DNA of 64,000 nt, taken from the NCBI GenBank assembly GCA_977006965.1, contig OZ345355.1, positions 2,790,001 to 2,854,000 of the forward strand, written 5' to 3'. Below are positions 1-11,100 of this stretch, piece by piece; position 1 is the first letter of the stretch, and each line of letters starts with the position of its first letter. The translations under genes and the position numbers were made by a program. The DNA is from Phymatolithon calcareum. Its lineage: Eukaryota; Rhodophyta; Florideophyceae; Hapalidiales. A model generated the notes under the pieces. That model was not told the DNA's origin, searched no databases, and saw only the letters and a list, made by a program, of their open reading frames with translations.

Positions 1-412
1 ATTGATTATTTTTCACCGCAAAGATTGCGCGCCGACAAGGTTACACACGATCGCAATAGCGGCAACGGGCTGACGACCCTGAACCACGCTATACCGGCCA
101 TCGACATGGCATCGTCACTTTCACCGCCGGGTTCTCTAGTGTAACAGGCAGCTTCTCGCTGTTCGCCATACTCATCTCTCTACTATCCTTCTAATATCTC
201 CTTAATACGAATTTCTTTACCTGTGAGGGCCCGGGTTAGTCTTTTGCTTTCATTTTCCGGATCCTGGTCCATCTTCATAGACCGTAGTATACGTTGCATC
301 ACGATAAGCTCAACGAAAGCACCAGTCCCAAAGATTTGTGGTCCCAATCCCGAGGTTTTGTTTGTACACCGCACGATCAGCCCGGTGATAGCTTTCAGCG
401 TGGAGGGAGAAT
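1..412. other. No recognisable gene
   Basis: Only short open frames with no recognisable motif are present. The stretch around 150-165 resembles 24430-24455 (an acaggcagc/ctcgctgtt-like string in both), which suggests a shared degraded repeat, but the match is too short to classify. Confidence 0.4.
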
Positions 413-1415
413 TTGTGGAAGGGGATCAGGAGGACTCGAGAATGTGATGCATCGCATGGGTGGAAAATTCGCACACCAGAGTCAAATGGTATGATGCAAG
501 AAGTGGAGTTTACTAATGGCTCACTCTCGCATAAAGCAGAGCTTTTCTTAGTTTCTGCTATAGAGAAACTCAATATTGAACTGAAGGCTCAACAGTTATC
601 ATCAAGTCGCGTGGACTGGGTCATCCTCTTTTATGGAGATTTGGTGCAACATTGCAAGATTTGGATGAATGAACGGCTTGCTCTACATTCTACTGAAGCG
701 GAACCCATTCCAATGCGTGTCTTCTATCAGTAGTTAGGCATTCTTCTTTTATCTCATTTAACGGGCTTGTGTTTTGAGAAGACGATGGAAATACAGAGCG
801 ACCTTGGGAGAATTGTTCGTTCGCTGGAAAGAATAAGATTCATAACTAGCAACCTTCTGGCATACTCTGTCACTGGTCAAGGAAATTTTCATGCGACCAC
901 GTGGGGAGCTCAAAGAGACAGGACGCAATTTCTGGACAGTTTTGAGCGAACGGCATTTAAAATGTCGTGCATAGTCAATTTGACCGTAAACCATACGCCA
1001 GACGCTTGCCACACTTGATGTTGACTTATATGGCACAAGAGCACATGATAGTCAAGCAAAAGCCTTGAGAAATCGAAAGGTGGACAAAGAGGGGCATACA
1101 GCTGATGCATTGGATGACGCATTGTTTCACGTGACGCTCATGGTCCGATTTCGCCTCAAGGGGGAACGTCTGTTTACGATTGTATCGAAGTTTGTCGACA
1201 AAATGATTGAAGGCCGGGGAGAACAAAGTTTGCACTGTTTTTTGCTCACTTTTGACGGCGGTTACGGCAGAAATGAGCTTATTAACCTGGTCTCTACATT
1301 TGACATAGGAACCATCCTAATAATTTCAGAACACATTTTGCGCTGCCTCCCGTTTGTGGGGAAGTCATTCCTAAGCAATGGGACGTACAGTTTAGAGCTG
1401 GAATCCGGTCTGTAG
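413..1415 (+). pseudogene. Broken DDE-type transposase relic
   Basis: Three open stretches on the plus strand (413-733, 767-1018, 1018-1415) read as successive parts of one protein if a stop near 733 and a frame change near 1018 are passed. Around 1018-1100 the frame contains LDVDLYGTRA followed by RKVDKEGH, and later EGRGEQSLHCF, FDGGYGR and SEHILRCLPFVGKSFL. Acidic DxD near the start, a later D-G-GYG and a His-Pro/Pro-Phe ending resemble repeated transposase-like proteins of protists and oomycetes that I know only by pattern. That family link is inference from memory. No terminal repeats were found, so the element is undelimited. It lies upstream of a LINE 3' part and is clearly not functional. 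Confidence 0.4.
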
Positions 1416-1479
1416 TATTAAATTGGCTCTGAGTGTGGGGCTGATCATAGTGCTTCCAATGACGTGGAAGTTAATAACG

Positions 1480-2270
1480 CAGAGCTTCCGATCACATCGA
1501 CGAGAAATCTTGGCCTTCAAAATGCTGAAAAGGAACAAGGCGGAAGACCCTATGTATTGAAATGAAGCGCCCGAAAGAAGAACCAACCATGAATGGCAGT
1601 ACACGAGGAAAGATATCGCCGCGATGGAGACCAGGGAGCCGTTCGATGAAGCTGTAAAGCATATCCAACCAAACCAATCTTCCCAAACACTTCGATCGGA
1701 ATTTCTGAAAATAGAAGGAGACCGCCTAGAATCGAAGCGGAAAAGAAAGATACCATACGACAAGACAAGAGAATTGCCAGCAATCCTCAAGTTCCCCAAG
1801 GTGAGCCACAGCCATCTCGCGCTGCAGTATGCCTGTGGCAGATTCCCACAGGTGTCAAGAACAACAAGTATGACTGAAGAATTCGGCACCAGAGTCAGAG
1901 AGAGTATGGAGAACCTTGAATGCACGCTAGCAGGGTACAAACTCGAAGGAGAAAAACGGCTGGAAACAGAAAAGGCGCTAGATGAGCTCTTACTATCTAG
2001 AAAGACACTCACAGGACGCATGGAGAACGAAGAAGGCCTGTATTAATCAACCGAATGCAAGAAAAAAAGTGGTCGAGTCCAAGCACCAACAATCCCGTAG
2101 AGGACTGAGATAGGACTACTTTGAGTATTGATTTTTCCCGTCCACCATTCTGCTGAACGTTTCGTGAGCTGCATAAAGGTAGGTAGCATCAGAGGAAGCC
2201 TTGCCTATCTTCGGATTTCTGTGGGGCTTTTAAAAAAACTTGAAAGGAAAAAACTATTTTCCTGGATTTG
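1480..2270 (+). mobile_element. LINE-family 3' part, truncated
   Basis: This stretch matches 58590-59290 along its length: the same coding block (1624-2046), the same post-stop sequence including aggactgagatagga, and the same tail with gaggaagcc and ggggcttttaaa near 2185-2240. The shared tail also occurs at 4780-4830, 10190-10241 and 34300-34365, and on the minus strand near 24540-24612 and 40850-40895. A reverse transcriptase is not present in this copy; family assignment rests on the 56440-59290 copy, where RT motifs precede the same 3' block. Confidence 0.6.
1624..2046 (+). CDS. LINE C-terminal 'RKRKIPYDK/CGRFPQV' domain protein
   Basis: A 140-residue open frame, about 80% identical by eye to 58610-59086 and more distantly related to 30351-30737 (minus) and 33490-33860. 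The conserved core is a basic run (ESKRKRKIPYDK, residues 37-48), ELPAILKFPKV, then QYACGRFPQV, followed by charged, probably coiled-coil helices ending in ENEEGLY. In all copies the frame ends shortly before a LINE 3' tail, so it is likely the C-terminal part of a LINE polyprotein rather than a free gene; the reading frame extends upstream of the Met (NHEWQYTRKDIAAM). Function is unknown; the basic core could bind nucleic acid (inference). Confidence 0.5.
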   Translation: METREPFDEAVKHIQPNQSSQTLRSEFLKIEGDRLESKRKRKIPYDKTRELPAILKFPKVSHSHLALQYACGRFPQVSRTTSMTEEFGTRVRESMENLECTLAGYKLEGEKRLETEKALDELLLSRKTLTGRMENEEGLY

Positions 2271-2744
2271 TGCGCGAATAAGTAAAGATGAACAGAGGAC
2301 CAGAAAATATGGGATAATTAGCACATCGAGATACAGAAGTGTGGAAGTTAACGAGCCTATCTACTCAGTTTTAATGTTTAAAATGCAGACCGTGATTGAA
2401 TGCCCTTAAGGCAGGGCTCGGAAAAACTCAATTGCAAAAGATTGCTGCTCGAGTTGCAATGCGCAATACGAATTGCTCCGGGCTGAATCTTGCAATGAAT
2501 ATTGCAGTACACCAAGGCGAGCAATCAAGGGTAGTCTACTTTACCTCAGGAGGGAATATTTCCATCAAACATTAAAGTACCTCGCTTTCAGCATGGACAT
2601 TACATGAGGCTGCCTTCTATGAGTTCTTCCGTGAACTAGTGTGATTTGATTCGAGCATCTGCCTTCTCCGAGCGCGATCTGTTGATCGCCTCGCTCACTA
2701 TTTGGCATTCTGCAATCAGTCGTTCTCTTTGAGGAAAACGAGTG

Positions 2745-3500
2745 CCTCAAAGAATTATTAAATGTGTGCCACAGCGTTGAAAGTAGTGGCTTCAGCAGTG
2801 GTTTCACCATCTTCTGTGTCCTCTGAGGCAATTTGGCTCATTGGAGACATTCCCAGAATGAAAGGTGTGGCACGAGGATCGATTCCAAGCGACCATCTAT
2901 ACGATACCTAGACGTAGTGCAATATGAAGCGATAGCCGTAGCATAATGCACGCTGTTTCAAGGCCACCCCTCGTACAGTGTATCACCATGAGTACCATCC
3001 ATTTCGGCAGCGATTCGGCTCTCAACGAGCTAGATAAAGTAAAAGAGCACATGGACAACCGTCCTGACGGATAGCTCGACATGGCGAACGAACTTGCGCT
3101 CCTCGGTGTTTTCAACGTGCGCCAAAGGATTATTTTTCATGACATTAAGTCGAATGTAAGCATGAACCGCTTTGTCGTTCGCAGTCATAGACCGGATTTC
3201 GACGTGGGAGGCTTCGGGCACCGATTCTGCAGGCACTCTCTCTCGACCGAGGCGCCGGTCGCTCTCTTGAACACATGACGCTTCACATTGCAAATGAACG
3301 GCATCAATGTGAACACGAGTTCTTTAGGGCTCGGCTTTCTCATGGCTACTAGTGGCCCTTGTGCTCGGCGGAGTGTGGATCAGGAGAGAATGATTGCCGT
3401 TATTAAGACTGTAATGAACATAGCTTAATGCTGTGTTTCGCAGTCTACGTAACATTGCATCACTACATTGTACGCAATAATCGGGAACATCAGGTAAGGA
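2745..3500. other. Anonymous sequence inside hAT interval (also 8156-8911)
   Basis: No gene is recognised. A plus-strand frame starting at ATG 2990 (MSTIHFGSDSALNELDK...) runs to 3278 with a single TAG at 3072-3074, about 95 codons in all, and could be a decayed exon. It has no motif I can name. The minus strand is open over 3030-3293 as well, so coding status is undecided. Confidence 0.3.
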
Positions 3501-3533
3501 CCGACTGGGCCACAAACCAAGAAGCCAAGAATT

Positions 3534-3560
3534 CCGGCGCGGGCGGTTCGCCCGCGCCGG
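3534..3560. repeat. Perfect GC hairpin, 12-bp arms (copy at 8945-8971)
   Basis: CCGGCGCGGGCG and its exact reverse complement are separated by a 3-base loop (gtt). All arm bases are G or C in a region of average composition. It sits just upstream of the 419-bp imperfect tandem repeat. There is no T-run after it, so a bacterial-type terminator is not implied. Function is unknown. Confidence 0.85.
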
Positions 3561-3777
3561 CAGAAACGCCGTCGTGCATTTTCGCGGTAGCTCCGCGGAA
3601 ATTGTGCATCGAGATCGAGAATGCGCCTAGATTTTTGCACCACCAAAGTCTCCAGCGTTCTCTTTGACTCCGATGCCAACGCATCGCCGCCATAGGAAAT
3701 TGACTAATTCCGCAAATTGAGGGAGCAAATGAAACAAACAAGCCATCATACCAGGTCTAAGTTCCTCTTCCTCGGGC

Positions 3778-4600
3778 AATTGCACCGCGCGCGAACCAAG
3801 CCAAGTGCCGCAGAAGGACGATCCCCGCGAGGCGCTGCTCGAACCGGAGCCAGCTAGGCGTCAACCGACCAATGTGTAAAATAAGGACTGCTTCACCAGG
3901 AAGCAGGCGCACTGGCAAGAGCAACGCAGAGGCTTTCGTGACATCCATGCGAGGCCACGCGACGCAAATCAGGCAAGCAATAAACTAGCACGGCACCGGG
4001 AATGAAGAAGACTTGCAACATCGAGGAAGAAGTCGGTCTCAAGAGAAGACATGAAACACCGAGAAAGAACTCGGTTTCAAGATAAGCGGTATGCTCTACC
4101 GCAAAATCAACTATAGTGACGCTGTCAACTTCGCTCCTCGATAGAGACTTCAGTAAGTACCACGCAGCGTGACATGCTCAGTTATTTCCTTTGTGCAATT
4201 GCTCCGAGAGCGAGCCAATTCAAGTGCCGCGTAAAAGCGATCCTCGAGAGGGGCTGCTATAATCAGAGAGAGCTAGGCGTCAACCAACCAATGTGTGAAA
4301 TAAAAATTGCTTTAACGGGAAGCAGGCGCACTGGCAAGAGCAGCGCGGAAGCCTTCGTGACACCCATGAGAGGATACGTTGCGCGGAGCAAACAGCCGAG
4401 GAGCGAGCAAGGCGGCGGAAGTGGAGACGATGTGCAACACCGAGCAAGAAGTCGGTTTCCAGAGAATACCTAAAATACCAGCGGTATTCCGCTGCCGGCA
4501 GAGCGCTTATAGAGACGATGTCAACGCCTTTAATCAATAGGGACTTACGCAAGTACCGCGCCATATGCCATGCACGGTTACGACATGCTATCGAATCAAC
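3778..4600. repeat. Two imperfect ~419-bp tandem units (copy at 9189-10011)
   Basis: Sequence from about 3778 to 4190 recurs from about 4197 to 4600. Shared landmarks in order are gcaattgc, agctaggcgtcaacc (3853 and 4272), gaagcaggcgcactggcaag, gaagtcggt and gtcaac...agtacc. Identity is roughly 75-80% by eye with small indels. The units carry no sustained frame. They could be tandem promoter-like monomers or a minor satellite of the hAT interior; neither is demonstrated. Confidence 0.75.
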
Positions 4601-4639
4601 TGTTAAACGAGCTCGGTGCACTGATCAGAGGGCTGGAAA

Positions 4640-4830
4640 ATGTGGAAAATGTGGCGCAATGAACAAAAAATGACGCCTCGCTACCTGGGATCGTCTATGG
4701 CGAACAATACAGCAGTTCTGCAATTTGGATGGGAGATCCTAGTTTTTTGCGCCCGCCCCTCTGGCGGTGCGTTTTCGAAAGCTACACAAGGGTAGGTAGC
4801 AACTGAGGAAGCCTTGCCCATATTTTCGGA
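4640..4830 (+). mobile_element. LINE 3' tail, target of the DDE transposon (copy at 10051-10241)
   Basis: The end of this stretch (gctacacaagggtaggtagc, then gaggaagccttgcc and attttcgga) matches the LINE tail at 59165-59250. In the complete tail the next bases are agtctgtgggg and then cttttaaataaactt. Those bases resume at 18934 as agtctctggttcttttaaat, on the far side of the DDE element. The copy 2 tail (10051-10241) therefore gives the insertion site. The preceding 100 bp are less similar. Confidence 0.7.
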
Positions 4831-4845
4831 GGATGCATATTTGCA

Positions 4846-5050
4846 GTGTCACTAACTCTCACGTCTGTGTCACTAATCGCAAAAAAGACATTTCGGTGTC
4901 ACTATTTTGCAAAACGACACGTCAGTGCCACTATTTTGCAAAATGACACGTCGGTGTCACTAATGTAAACAAACAGATCCTTGGTGTCACTATTTTCCAA
5001 AAATGGAATCGCAGTGTCACTAATCGTGCAAACGGAACTACCATGTCAGT
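4846..5050 (+). repeat. Left subterminal repeats of DDE transposon (copy at 10257-10461)
   Basis: Seven units of about 29-31 bp each begin GTGTCACTA (one is gtgccacta, the last degenerate) and continue with a variable TTTGCAAAA and GACACGTC-like part. The inverse array lies at 18762-18909. Such arrays are typical transposase-binding regions; binding is inferred. Confidence 0.85.
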
Positions 5051-6230
5051 AAAAATTTCAGAAGAAGCCAGAAAAGTACAATTTTCAAGAAATAAGTATT
5101 GGAAAGTCTTTTCATCTCGAAAAAAATCGCCAGGGATTAATGCTCCTTGCCGGCAACGTGAAAAAAAGAAGCAAGGCACCAATGTTCAATTTATGTCTGA
5201 ACGGCTTTTTGCATTTTTGCAATTGCACACATAGCATATACTGCACTAGTGCCTTTCCTGTTATCGCGCACTCATGCCTATGCATCATGCTTGCCTGTCG
5301 CCCTTGTCAACAAACAGAGCCAAAGGGCAGGTTGGGCGTGCATGATGGCGTTCGCGGTCGCGGTCTAGAGCAGTGCAAGCGACACTTTTCCTTCACTTCC
5401 CAATTCATTCGTCCGTGGCTAACAGCCGCGACCCAGGCCGACCTAATCCGCCGCGTTCGCGTTGCGTCTAAGGCACGGCAAGCGACCACTTTTCCTTCAC
5501 TTCCCAACTCTTTCGTCCGTGGCTAACAGCCGCGGCCCAGGTCGAACTAATCCGCCGCGTTTGCGTTGCATCAAAGGTCTGTCATTTCCCATCATGGGTC
5601 ACCAGAGTGCATTGTGCAGTCACATTTGGTTTCGACCAAGGGCGAAGATATATACGTAATTCGGCAGCAGCGATGATTTTTGAAGTGCAGCTTTGGCATA
5701 TTCGTTCATCTCTGTAACCATCTTTGTGAGCAGTCGCGGTAATATATAGTGCCGTTGGCATAACTGGAGCTCCACCGCTCATTTTCTGTGTGTATGCTCT
5801 ATGAATGCTACGAACATCGATTAGCTTTCTCAACGATGGACTCCTCTGCCATGTTCGCAGGCAGTGGACGGCTCTCATGAACAAATTTCGCGAAAGTTAA
5901 ATGGCGTCTATACAATCGTTTTCATTGTCGTAGGTCTCGAACAGTCAATCTCCGTTTAGTCGAAATTTTCTCTCCTGTAGGATTCTCATGTTGACATCTA
6001 AAAACCAGAGTGGAAGCTATTTCTCTTCGTAGGATCTCAAACTAATACCAAAACGGACAGTACCTGGAACTCCCTGCGAACGGCCGAAATACTGCACGTC
6101 CAGTATTGTTCGCGCCCTTCCTTGTCCCAGTTTATGAGCTTCTGCTGGAGAACAAAGAGAAGGACAACTGAAACACTGGACGAAGACCGTCTTTGGAAAA
6201 AGGCATTGCAGGCGCCGATCTATCGCGATC
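5051..6230. other. DDE transposon left non-coding region (also 10462-11641)
   Basis: This is about 1.2 kb between the subterminal repeats and ORF2. It contains two imperfect copies of a roughly 125-bp segment (about 5370-5420 and 5490-5545 share cttttccttcacttcccaa and gtccgtggctaacagccgcg). No convincing gene is seen. The promoter of ORF2 probably lies near its right end, but no clear TATA box was found. Confidence 0.5.
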
Positions 6231-7186
6231 GTGAATGCAGAACGAATATTGACTTGTGTGCGAACAGAGCGTTCGGACACGAACGTTAACATGGGTAGCA
6301 AAGCTTCCTTGACGGAGAAGACCGACGCCCTATCCAGGAAAAGACGCCAAGGGATTAAGAAAAAGAAGCAAGATTCTAAAGTTTGGCTGAAACGGCAGCG
6401 CGTATCGAAGAAGTGGTTCATGGTTGCCTTTTCATGGGACAGACTAGGTTACGTCTACAACTTGCGCCCGGAAGTTCTAGAGAAGATAAAATCAGAGTAT
6501 TTGAAGTGCACAAACGGGCAAGGCCCTTTATCGAAGTACACTGATCACATACAACAGGGAATGGTTGCATCGGGCTTAATGCTGGAACTGGGACTATCCG
6601 TCAATGAGTTCACTTCTGACAAGAAGCTAGCCACAGCTCGTCACAAAGGTCTTTCATCTGGCGATAGCAAAGATGAAAACATTACGTGGCCGTCCCGACC
6701 TGATATATTTCTGAACTGCCCACAGGTGGACCCAGGAGCAGTGTCGGACGAGGATAAGGCGGATTAATACCTGGAAGAAAAGTACGCCGCCTTGCTGGAA
6801 TCGAATTCTGATGAGTCAGACAATGGATGCGACTATAACCCGAGCAGTAGCACTCAAAGCCGGAAGAATGGTGGTGCCTTACAGGACGCTCATTCACCCG
6901 TGAACAATGGTTCGATTGGGCTTCTAAGGAACTTTGTCTGACCTTCGGTTCCTGGGGAGACTGGGCAACTACGTCTGCCAAATATCGCATTGGTCAGTCA
7001 AAAGCTTTCGAGGTTCGAAGAGCTGTCAGCGATTTGCAAGAAGGCAGGATTCATGGAGTCACTTGGGAGCAGTTTACTTTTTCGTTTGCAAACGAGACTA
7101 TTCTGGATATGCCGCTGCAAAAGGACAAGGTTGAGAGCATTTTTCAAGCTGTCCATCTTTTTAACCTTCCCAATAACGAATATTAA
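6231..7186 (+). pseudogene. DDE transposon ORF2, unknown product (copy 1)
   Basis: The open frame 6231-6767 (178 aa; likely start MGSKASLTEK at 6291) continues in the same frame past one TAA through LEEKYAALLESNSDESDNG. It then shifts frame near 6920 into FDWASKELCLTFGSWGDW and ends VHLFNLPNNEY at 7186. The N-terminus has a strongly basic patch (RKRRQGIKKKKQ), suggesting nuclear or nucleic-acid binding. The middle is acidic and Ser-rich. No domain is recognised. It is tail-to-tail with the transposase-protease gene, the two stop codons being 8 bp apart. Zisupton/KDZ-type elements are known to carry a second ORF; equivalence is not shown. Confidence 0.55.
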
Positions 7187-7194
7187 AAACTCTT

Positions 7195-8037
7195 CTAGCT
7201 TGCTCTTTGTACCAATATCTCGCGGAAGAATCGTTTCCTCCAGTTACTTGTAACAGAGGGGTTCGAAATACCAGAAATAAAAGGGAGCCCAAGAGCCCAC
7301 TGCCGTACTCCCAGTTGGACTGGAACGCCGAAGTCCTTTCCGTTCTGCAGCAACGGAAAATCAGAATTTGCGCCAACATATTTCCAGTCCTTACTGTCAA
7401 GCATTTTCAAAAATGAAACAATTGAAGACGCGACATCGGTTTTCTCTCCTTCATCTTTTGACGGATGTGCTGAGTCAATGCACTGAACTGTCGTGTTACG
7501 TTTTTCGATTCGAAATCCAATCCAGTGGTTTTCACTAAAATGAAATGGCGTGAAAGCGATATTTGCCTCATGAAATTTCACCGCTTATCCACTCCTGAAT
7601 AGCCTTTGCCTGTTTGAAATGCTTGACAGGCGCGTCTTGAGATCTTTCTCGTCGTTATTCGAGATTGATCCATCAACACGGCAGCTGTCAAACACAGATT
7701 TCATTGTTCAAGAGCTAAAATAATACACTTTGCGTTGGGAGTTCAACTGGGAATGCAGATTTGTGACCATGTCAATGCACTCGTCGGTTAACCAGAAATC
7801 GGATTCGACTTTTCCTGTGTGAGAATAGTGTCCACAGAAGTCGTCCAGCTTTATTTTCGCATCTCCAAGCGTTACTTCACACTCTATGGCGCATCTCAAA
7901 TGGACTGTATCGCTCAAGAACTGAAAAATTCTCTTCTCCGCGCCCGGGATAATCTTGAAACTGGAAATGAGGCTCTCGTTGTTTACAGTCATTTTTGGCA
8001 GAGACAATTCGCAGAACGTTTGGATTAAGCGCTGCAC
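7195..8037 (-). pseudogene. Ulp1-like (C48) protease region of transposase, copy 1
   Basis: Two frames (7708-8037 and 7195-7581) join through about 125 bp with stops. The first holds VESDFWLTDECIDMVTNLHS, the entry strand-helix of the Ulp1 fold. The second holds SENHWIGFRIEKR (catalytic His), VQCIDSAHPS (catalytic Asp) and LLQNGKDFGV (oxyanion Gln). In Ulp1/SENP proteases the last motif ends D-C-G; here the Cys codon is replaced by TTC (Phe) at about 7343. Upstream of 8155 the frame is junction-derived. The piece is separated from the DDE core and is not expected to work. Confidence 0.75.
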
Positions 8038-8155
8038 ATTCTTTACCGGTGGAATTCTTTAAATTTTTAGGCGCGAGACGGCAGACGGGTGCAGACTCGA
8101 AGCTCCAGAAGGCTTCAGGGTATTCTTGGTGAAGAACTTCGCAACTTCGGCTTGA

Positions 8156-11100
8156 CCTCAAAGAATTATTAAATGTGTGCCACAGCGTTGAAAGTAGTGG
8201 CTTCAGCAGTGGTTTCACCATCTTCTGTGTCCTCTGAGGCAATTTGGCTCATTGGAGACATTCCCAGAATGAAAGGTGTGGCACGAGGATCGATTCCAAG
8301 CGACCATCTATACGATACCTAGACGTAGTGCAATATGAAGCGATAGCCGTAGCATAATGCACGCTGTTTCAAGGCCACCCCTCGTACAGTGTATCACCAT
8401 GAGTACCATCCATTTCGGCAGCGATTCGGCTCTCAACGAGCTAGATAAAGTAAAAGAGCACATGGACAACCGTCCTGACGGATAGCTCGACATGGCGAAC
8501 GAACTTGCGCTCCTCGGTGTTTTCAACGTGCGCCAAAGGATTATTTTTCATGACATTAAGTCGAATGTAAGCATGAACCGCTTTGTCGTTCGCAGTCATA
8601 GACCGGATTTCGACGTGGGAGGCTTCGGGCACCGATTCTGCAGGCACTCTCTCTCGACCGAGGCGCCGGTCGCTCTCTTGAACACATGACGCTTCACATT
8701 GCAAATGAACGGCATCAATGTGAACACGAGTTCTTTAGGGCTCGGCTTTCTCATGGCTACTAGTGGCCCTTGTGCTCGGCGGAGTGTGGATCAGGAGAGA
8801 ATGATTGCCGTTATTAAGACTGTAATGAACATAGCTTAATGCTGTGTTTCGCAGTCTACGTAACATTGCATCACTACATTGTACGCAATAATCGGGAACA
8901 TCAGGTAAGGACCGACTGGGCCACAAACCAAGAAGCCAAGAATTCCGGCGCGGGCGGTTCGCCCGCGCCGGCAGAAACGCCGTCGTGCATTTTCGCGGTA
9001 GCTCCGCGGAAATTGTGCATCGAGATCGAGAATGCGCCTAGATTTTTGCACCACCAAAGTCTCCAGCGTTCTCTTTGACTCCGATGCCAACGCATCGCCG
9101 CCATAGGAAATTGACTAATTCCGCAAATTGAGGGAGCAAATGAAACAAACAAGCCATCATACCAGGTCTAAGTTCCTCTTCCTCGGGCAATTGCACCGCG
9201 CGCGAACCAAGCCAAGTGCCGCAGAAGGACGATCCCCGCGAGGCGCTGCTCGAACCGGAGCCAGCTAGGCGTCAACCGACCAATGTGTAAAATAAGGACT
9301 GCTTCACCAGGAAGCAGGCGCACTGGCAAGAGCAACGCAGAGGCTTTCGTGACATCCATGCGAGGCCACGCGACGCAAATCAGGCAAGCAATAAACTAGC
9401 ACGGCACCGGGAATGAAGAAGACTTGCAACATCGAGGAAGAAGTCGGTCTCAAGAGAAGACATGAAACACCGAGAAAGAACTCGGTTTCAAGATAAGCGG
9501 TATGCTCTACCGCAAAATCAACTATAGTGACGCTGTCAACTTCGCTCCTCGATAGAGACTTCAGTAAGTACCACGCAGCGTGACATGCTCAGTTATTTCC
9601 TTTGTGCAATTGCTCCGAGAGCGAGCCAATTCAAGTGCCGCGTAAAAGCGATCCTCGAGAGGGGCTGCTATAATCAGAGAGAGCTAGGCGTCAACCAACC
9701 AATGTGTGAAATAAAAATTGCTTTAACGGGAAGCAGGCGCACTGGCAAGAGCAGCGCGGAAGCCTTCGTGACACCCATGAGAGGATACGTTGCGCGGAGC
9801 AAACAGCCGAGGAGCGAGCAAGGCGGCGGAAGTGGAGACGATGTGCAACACCGAGCAAGAAGTCGGTTTCCAGAGAATACCTAAAATACCAGCGGTATTC
9901 CGCTGCCGGCAGAGCGCTTATAGAGACGATGTCAACGCCTTTAATCAATAGGGACTTACGCAAGTACCGCGCCATATGCCATGCACGGTTACGACATGCT
10001 ATCGAATCAACTGTTAAACGAGCTCGGTGCACTGATCAGAGGGCTGGAAAATGTGGAAAATGTGGCGCAATGAACAAAAAATGACGCCTCGCTACCTGGG
10101 ATCGTCTATGGCGAACAATACAGCAGTTCTGCAATTTGGATGGGAGATCCTAGTTTTTTGCGCCCGCCCCTCTGGCGGTGCGTTTTCGAAAGCTACACAA
10201 GGGTAGGTAGCAACTGAGGAAGCCTTGCCCATATTTTCGGAGGATGCATATTTGCAGTGTCACTAACTCTCACGTCTGTGTCACTAATCGCAAAAAAGAC
10301 ATTTCGGTGTCACTATTTTGCAAAACGACACGTCAGTGCCACTATTTTGCAAAATGACACGTCGGTGTCACTAATGTAAACAAACAGATCCTTGGTGTCA
10401 CTATTTTCCAAAAATGGAATCGCAGTGTCACTAATCGTGCAAACGGAACTACCATGTCAGTAAAAATTTCAGAAGAAGCCAGAAAAGTACAATTTTCAAG
10501 AAATAAGTATTGGAAAGTCTTTTCATCTCGAAAAAAATCGCCAGGGATTAATGCTCCTTGCCGGCAACGTGAAAAAAAGAAGCAAGGCACCAATGTTCAA
10601 TTTATGTCTGAACGGCTTTTTGCATTTTTGCAATTGCACACATAGCATATACTGCACTAGTGCCTTTCCTGTTATCGCGCACTCATGCCTATGCATCATG
10701 CTTGCCTGTCGCCCTTGTCAACAAACAGAGCCAAAGGGCAGGTTGGGCGTGCATGATGGCGTTCGCGGTCGCGGTCTAGAGCAGTGCAAGCGACACTTTT
10801 CCTTCACTTCCCAATTCATTCGTCCGTGGCTAACAGCCGCGACCCAGGCCGACCTAATCCGCCGCGTTCGCGTTGCGTCTAAGGCACGGCAAGCGACCAC
10901 TTTTCCTTCACTTCCCAACTCTTTCGTCCGTGGCTAACAGCCGCGGCCCAGGTCGAACTAATCCGCCGCGTTTGCGTTGCATCAAAGGTCTGTCATTTCC
11001 CATCATGGGTCACCAGAGTGCATTGTGCAGTCACATTTGGTTTCGACCAAGGGCGAAGATATATACGTAATTCGGCAGCAGCGATGATTTTTGAAGTGCA

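Larger units (their letters stand above)
2745..8155. repeat. 5411-bp tandem duplication, copy 1
   Basis: Every open frame and all inspected sequence in this unit recurs exactly 5411 bp downstream with identical translations. The unit begins at cctcaaagaatt and ends at ttcggcttga; the next copy begins immediately. There is no shared base at the junctions (g before copy 1, a before copy 2; c after copy 1, t after copy 2). It contains hAT interior, a LINE tail and the left 3.3 kb of the DDE transposon. Its right edge cuts the transposase gene, so only the C-terminal protease region is retained here. Confidence 0.95.
4831..8155. mobile_element. Truncated left part of the DDE transposon (copy 1)
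   Basis: The left inverted terminus begins at ggatgcatattt (4831) with the 9-bp target sequence attttcgga before it (4822-4830). The piece contains the left subterminal repeats, the plus-strand ORF2 and the Ulp1-like C-terminal region. It is cut at 8155 by the duplication junction and lacks the DDE core and the right terminus, so it cannot move by itself. Confidence 0.8.

Noticed and set aside
1392-2021. Long minus-strand frame (209 aa) opposite the LINE block
   Set aside because: It is the antisense of 1624-2046. A similar antisense opening lies opposite 58610-59086, as expected from the codon use of that block; it has no motif of its own.
3534-3560. Bacterial intrinsic terminator
   Set aside because: No T-run follows the hairpin and no bacterial gene is nearby.
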